From Pseudorhizobium pelagicum (GTDB lineage Bacteria; Pseudomonadota; Alphaproteobacteria; Rhizobiales; Rhizobiaceae): DNA of 64,000 nt. The notes under the pieces were generated by a model. That model did not search any database. It was not told where the DNA came from and worked only from the letters and a program-made list of their open reading frames with translations. The DNA lies in assembly GCA_000722615.1 (NCBI GenBank), contig JOKI01000017.1, forward strand, positions 1-64,000, written 5' to 3'. Positions 62,293-64,000 of the stretch are shown one piece after another (position 1 is the first letter of the stretch; each line of letters opens with the position of its first letter). Made by a program: the position numbers and the translations under genes.

Positions 62293-62895
62293 ATGCCCAT
62301 CACGATCTTCGACGGTATCCTCATCGGCGTCACGCTGTTTTCAGCGGTGCTTGCCATGGTGCGCGGGTTTTCGCGCGAGGTCCTGTCGATCGCCAGCTGG
62401 GTGGGTTCGGTTGCCGCTGCCTACTACCTCTACCCGCTGCTGGTGCCCTATGCGCAGAGCTATACGACCGACGACCGCATCGCGATCGCGGCTTCGGCCG
62501 GGATCATCTTCATCCTGGCGCTGATCCTGATCTCGTTCATCACCTCGCGGATTGCCGATTTCATCATCGACAGCCGTATCGGCGCGCTCGACCGCACGCT
62601 CGGCTTCCTGTTCGGTGCCGCCCGCGGCATCCTGCTGCTGGTCGTTGCGGTCGCCTTCTGGAACTGGCTGGTGGACGTGCGTTCGCAGCCGGACTGGGTG
62701 CGGGACGCCAAGTCCAAGCCTTTCCTCGACACGCTGGTCGGCCGCCTCGAAGCCGTGCTGCCGGAAGACATCGAGCCGCAGATCCGCGCGCGCATCACCG
62801 GCCAGGAGACGGCACCTGTGGATGGCGCACCGGCCACCGGCCAGCCTCCGGCAGAAAGCGCTCCCGCCGAAGATGCCCCTGCGCCAAACAATTGA
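62293..62895 (+). CDS. cvpA: CvpA family membrane protein
   Basis: A 200-residue inner-membrane protein with four hydrophobic segments (about residues 5-24, 30-50, 65-90 and 102-125), of the CvpA family first seen in colicin V export. FDGILIGVTLFSAVLAMVRG is the first segment, and IDSRIGALDRTLGFLFGAAR is the family's cytoplasmic loop. The C-terminal tail is proline, alanine and glutamate rich. Its usual neighbour is purF, as here. The function is not well defined and may involve envelope homeostasis. Confidence 0.94.
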   Translation: MPITIFDGILIGVTLFSAVLAMVRGFSREVLSIASWVGSVAAAYYLYPLLVPYAQSYTTDDRIAIAASAGIIFILALILISFITSRIADFIIDSRIGALDRTLGFLFGAARGILLLVVAVAFWNWLVDVRSQPDWVRDAKSKPFLDTLVGRLEAVLPEDIEPQIRARITGQETAPVDGAPATGQPPAESAPAEDAPAPNN

Positions 62896-62909
62896 CGATT
62901 TGTTGCGGT

Positions 62910-62945
62910 TGATGCGCGGTCACGCATCACCATTTGTGCTATTAT
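62910..62945 (+). promoter_or_regulatory. purF promoter with palindromic operator
   Basis: An inverted repeat TGATGCG-N6-CGCATCA (62910-62929) includes CGGTCACGCA (62917-62926), the core found twice upstream of purM. An extended -10, TGC-TATTAT (TATTAT at 62940-62945), follows it, so the palindrome would cover the -35. It probably binds a purine-responsive regulator, but the protein is unknown. Confidence 0.6.
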
Positions 62946-63030
62946 TCGAGAAGTCACAGGAACGGGCTGGCAGCGTGACATGATCCACGCCGGCCAGTTC
63001 TTTCATTTTCCGAAAGGCAAGGTCCCGCAG

Positions 63031-64000
63031 ATGAACGAGCCGGTTTCGCAGTCGATCGCCGACGAACTTGATGGTGACACGCTTCACGAGGAGTGCGGGG
63101 TGTTCGGCATCCTCGGTCATCCCGATGCAGCGGCACTGACGGCACTGGGCCTGCACGCCCTGCAGCACCGCGGCCAGGAGGCCGCCGGCATCGTCTCCTT
63201 CGACGGCACACGCTTCCATTCGGAGCGGCGCATGGGCCTGGTCGGCGACCATTACACCGATCCGGTGACGCTGGCGAAACTGCCCGGCACCATTTCCATC
63301 GGCCATGTCCGCTATTCGACCACCGGCGAAGTGGCACTGCGCAACGTTCAGCCACTGTTTGCGGAACTGGAAGTGGGCGGCATCGCCATTGCCCACAACG
63401 GCAATTTCACCAATGGGCTGACGCTGCGGCGCCAGCTGATCGCCGGTGGCGCCATCTGCCAGTCGACGTCCGACACCGAAGTGGTGCTGCATCTCATCGC
63501 CCGGTCCCGCTACACCTCGACGGCCGACCGCTTCATTGACGCGATCCGCCAGATGGAAGGCGGCTACTCGATGGTCGCCATCACCCGCACCAAGCTGATC
63601 GCCGCCCGCGATCCCACCGGCATCCGGCCGCTCGTGATGGGCGAGCTCGACGGCAAGCCGATCTTCTGCTCCGAGACCTGCGCCCTCGACATCATCGGCG
63701 CGAAATACGTGCGCGACGTGGAGAATGGCGAAGTCATCATCTGCGAAATCCAGGCAGACGGCTCGGTCACCATCGACGCGCGCAAGGCCGGCAACACGCA
63801 GCCCGAGCGCCTCTGCCTGTTCGAATACGTCTACTTCGCCCGTCCCGATTCCGTTGTCGGCGGCCGCAGCGTCTATGTCGCGCGCAAGAACATGGGCATC
63901 AATCTCGCCCACGAAGCACCCGTCGATGCGGATGTGGTCGTCCCGGTTCCCGACGGCGGCACCCCGGCGGCGCTCGGCTATGCTCAAGCGAGCGGCATCC
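63031..64000 (+). CDS. purF: amidophosphoribosyltransferase (partial at right edge)
   Basis: The N-terminal 323 residues of the enzyme that commits PRPP to purine synthesis. The catalytic cysteine is in LHEECGVFGILGHPD, preceded by about 22 residues that would be removed as a propeptide, as in the B. subtilis-type enzyme with an Fe-S cluster. Glutamine-site residues are GHVRYSTTG, IAHNGNF and STSDTEVVLH. The PRPP domain begins near VPVPDGGTPAALGY at the end. I prefer the ATG at 63031 over an in-frame ATG at 62980, because AAGG is properly spaced and relatives start near here. The gene continues past base 64000. Confidence 0.97.
   Translation, partial: MNEPVSQSIADELDGDTLHEECGVFGILGHPDAAALTALGLHALQHRGQEAAGIVSFDGTRFHSERRMGLVGDHYTDPVTLAKLPGTISIGHVRYSTTGEVALRNVQPLFAELEVGGIAIAHNGNFTNGLTLRRQLIAGGAICQSTSDTEVVLHLIARSRYTSTADRFIDAIRQMEGGYSMVAITRTKLIAARDPTGIRPLVMGELDGKPIFCSETCALDIIGAKYVRDVENGEVIICEIQADGSVTIDARKAGNTQPERLCLFEYVYFARPDSVVGGRSVYVARKNMGINLAHEAPVDADVVVPVPDGGTPAALGYAQASGI

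Noticed and set aside
62980..63030. purF start at the ATG 62980
   Set aside because: In-frame, but its ribosome site is far away and the added 17 residues are unlike other PurF propeptides; 63031 fits better.
1..64000. tRNA, rRNA, CRISPR, insertion sequence, phage or integrase features
   Set aside because: Intergenic regions were read for cloverleaf-like, repeat-spacer and transposase signals and none was convincing.

Overview
The window looks like a chromosomal core segment of an alphaproteobacterium, most likely a member of the Rhizobiaceae (Hyphomicrobiales). It is GC-rich and densely coded. The evidence is gene content and order: rpsF-rpsR-DUF2232-rplI, dnaB-alr-radA-cvpA-purF, fabD-fabG-acpP-fabF-mltG-yicC-gmk, lptF-lptG-lptD-surA-like-pdxA-rsmA, an Hda homologue grouped with ppk and ppx, and an Omp25/Omp31-type porin-like protein. 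I saw no rRNA, tRNA, CRISPR array, insertion sequence, prophage or integrase. The genus was read from remembered synteny, not from a database search.

Layout. 1-8.2 kb: aspS and a TetR regulator on the minus strand. Divergent from the regulator is a small membrane operon (an ABA4-like DUF4281 protein and an unrecognised polytopic protein), followed by an MFS transporter, ribonuclease D and a secreted phytase-like esterase. 8.3-13.9 kb: a minus-strand operon AI-2E transporter-hdaA-ppk-ppx, joining polyphosphate metabolism with control of DnaA. 14.1-21.9 kb: purM-purN, a Phd-type antitoxin with a frameshifted PIN toxin, nudK coupled to a molybdopterin oxidoreductase, rlmJ, a YbhN-like membrane protein and a periplasmic RNase T2. 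21.9-32.1 kb: GST, outer-membrane protein, uvrC, pgsA-moaD-moaE, ndk, a second GST, a DinB-fold protein, an ABC-F ATPase, an intact VapBC pair and holC. 32.1-41.5 kb: pepA, then the LPS-export and envelope cluster running into pdxA and rsmA. 41.5-48.1 kb: gmk, yicC, mltG and the fatty-acid synthesis genes, all on the minus strand. 48.2-51.8 kb: an NRAMP-like transporter, an aldo/keto reductase and a CaCA antiporter. 51.8-64 kb: the S6/S18/L9 operon, a two-gene TAXI-type TRAP transporter, dnaB, alr, radA, cvpA and the start of purF, which runs off the right edge.

Most of the window is ordinary core metabolism, and I did not find a dramatic new protein system. The most interesting signals are non-coding. 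(1) A 10-bp motif, CGGTCAYGCA, occurs twice in tandem upstream of purM and once inside a palindrome at the purF promoter, which suggests a purine regulon operator. (2) The rpsF 5' leader can fold into a compact three-way junction with a GCAA-capped arm. (3) A 13-bp hairpin pairs with the probable Shine-Dalgarno sequence of the phytase-like gene. (4) A perfect DnaA box lies upstream of dnaB. (5) Paired TetR-type operators overlap a predicted promoter for the ABA4-like operon. (6) A palindrome with a third half-site lies upstream of the NRAMP-like gene.

Functionally the genes cover replication and repair (hdaA, dnaB, holC, uvrC, radA), envelope assembly (lptFGD, surA-like, mltG, alr, omp), lipid synthesis (fabDGF, acpP, pgsA), purine synthesis (purM, purN, purF) and translation (aspS, rpsF, rpsR, rplI, rsmA, rlmJ). 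Two small toxin-antitoxin loci and a TRAP transporter sit between core genes and are the likeliest accessory insertions.
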